Below are positions 6,112 through 6,313 of a stretch of DNA of 6,313 bases, in pieces. The position numbers and the translations under genes were made by a program. Numbering within the stretch: position 1 is the first letter of the stretch; each line of letters starts with the position of its first letter. The notes beneath the pieces are model-generated. The model was not told where the DNA came from. It searched no databases and saw only the letters and a list, made by a program, of their open reading frames with translations. This DNA is from Blautia sp. (GTDB taxonomy: Bacteria > Bacillota > Clostridia > Lachnospirales > Lachnospiraceae), in NCBI GenBank assembly GCA_017515945.1, contig JAFWDX010000118.1, positions 1 to 6,313 of the forward strand, given 5' to 3'.

Positions 6112-6140
6112 ATAATACATTCACCATGTCAAACTGTCAA
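6112..6140 (-). promoter_or_regulatory. Sigma-A-type promoter of the isomerase-importer operon
   Basis: On the minus strand a perfect -35 TTGACA (6135-6140) is separated by exactly 17 bp from TATTAT (6112-6117), 5 of 6 matches to the -10 consensus. The predicted start near 6105 gives a leader of about 80 nt before the isomerase TTG. The surrounding DNA is AT-rich. A second TTGACA copy (6127-6132) lies within the spacer in direct repeat, which may serve a regulator. Confidence 0.82.
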
Positions 6141-6206
6141 TAAAAACAGCATTTCAAAACTATACAATTTTCCCGTTCGAATTTTGTGCACTATTTCAGC
6201 CTCCAC

Positions 6207-6242
6207 ATTGACAAAAACCTGTCAATCTGTAAACTCAGTTTA
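6207..6242. promoter_or_regulatory. Two adjacent palindromes upstream of the operon promoter (candidate operators)
   Basis: ATTGACA and TGTCAAT (6207-6213 and 6220-6226) form a perfect 7-bp inverted repeat around 6 bp. Just beyond it, TAAACTCAGTTTA (6230-6242) is a perfect palindrome with 6-bp arms around one base. Both motifs recur nearer the gene: TTGACA twice at the -35 region and TCAGTTTA twice in the leader. Such paired distant and proximal sites are typical of regulators that loop DNA or bind cooperatively. The regulator is not identified. Confidence 0.45.
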
Positions 6243-6245
6243 TCT

Positions 6246-6313
6246 GTCAGGGTTCAGGCTCGGTGAGTCAGGGTTTCAGGTTCGGTGAGTCAGGGTTTCA
6301 GGTTCGCCGAACC
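6246..6313. repeat. Truncated 22-bp tandem repeat ending in a palindrome
   Basis: Three consecutive units begin GTCAGGGTT: 6246-6266 (21 bp), 6267-6288 (22 bp) and 6289-6306 (partial). The core ends TTCGGTGA in the complete second unit. The first unit has a one-base deletion and a T-to-C change. The third unit diverges into GGTTCGCCGAACC (6301-6313), a perfect 13-bp palindrome touching the window edge. No gene is seen here. It may be the edge of a larger intergenic repeat or inverted structure. Confidence 0.75.

Overview
The window looks like a piece of a Firmicutes chromosome, probably Clostridia and possibly Lachnospiraceae. This rests on strong AGGAGG-type ribosome binding sites before nearly every gene, a fairly GC-rich coding style, AT-rich regulatory DNA and a TTG start codon. 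It is inference, not a database match. All six supported genes lie on the minus strand, so biological order runs from the right end of the window to the left.

From right to left the layout is as follows. (1) About 290 bp without a gene (6025-6313) holds a truncated 22-bp tandem repeat, several inverted repeats that look like operators, a near-consensus sigma-A promoter (TTGACA, 17 bp, TATTAT) and a leader of about 80 nt. (2) The first transcription unit encodes a D-lyxose/D-mannose-type ketol-isomerase, then the ATPase, permease and binding protein of a ribose-type (RbsA-RbsC-RbsB) sugar ABC importer. A strong stem-loop lies between permease and binding protein, and an intrinsic terminator follows (1654-1691). 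(3) A 347-bp gap (1384-1730) contains a compact element of about 165 bp with 15-bp terminal inverted repeats and near-perfect flanking direct repeats, which looks like a non-autonomous transposed element (MITE-like). (4) A second unit has its own TATAAT box and encodes a PfkB-family, fructokinase-like sugar kinase translationally coupled (TGATG) to an AlsE/Rpe-family 3-epimerase that runs off the left edge.

Together the genes suggest a complete route for an unusual sugar. An aldose or ketose is imported unphosphorylated, an aldose is isomerised to its ketose, the ketose is phosphorylated by the PfkB kinase, and the ketose phosphate is epimerised at C3 into central metabolism. The order resembles E. 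coli rbsDACBK, with an isomerase in the D position, a PfkB kinase in the K position and an added epimerase. Candidate substrates are D-lyxose, D-mannose, or a rare hexose whose ketose is D-allulose. The sequence alone does not decide between them. No transcriptional regulator is visible.

No CRISPR array, rRNA, tRNA, phage gene or transposase gene was seen. The least explained parts are the inverted-repeat element at 1453-1634, the repeat-rich control region at 6040-6313, and a binding protein that lacks the lipid-anchor cysteine expected in a Gram-positive host.
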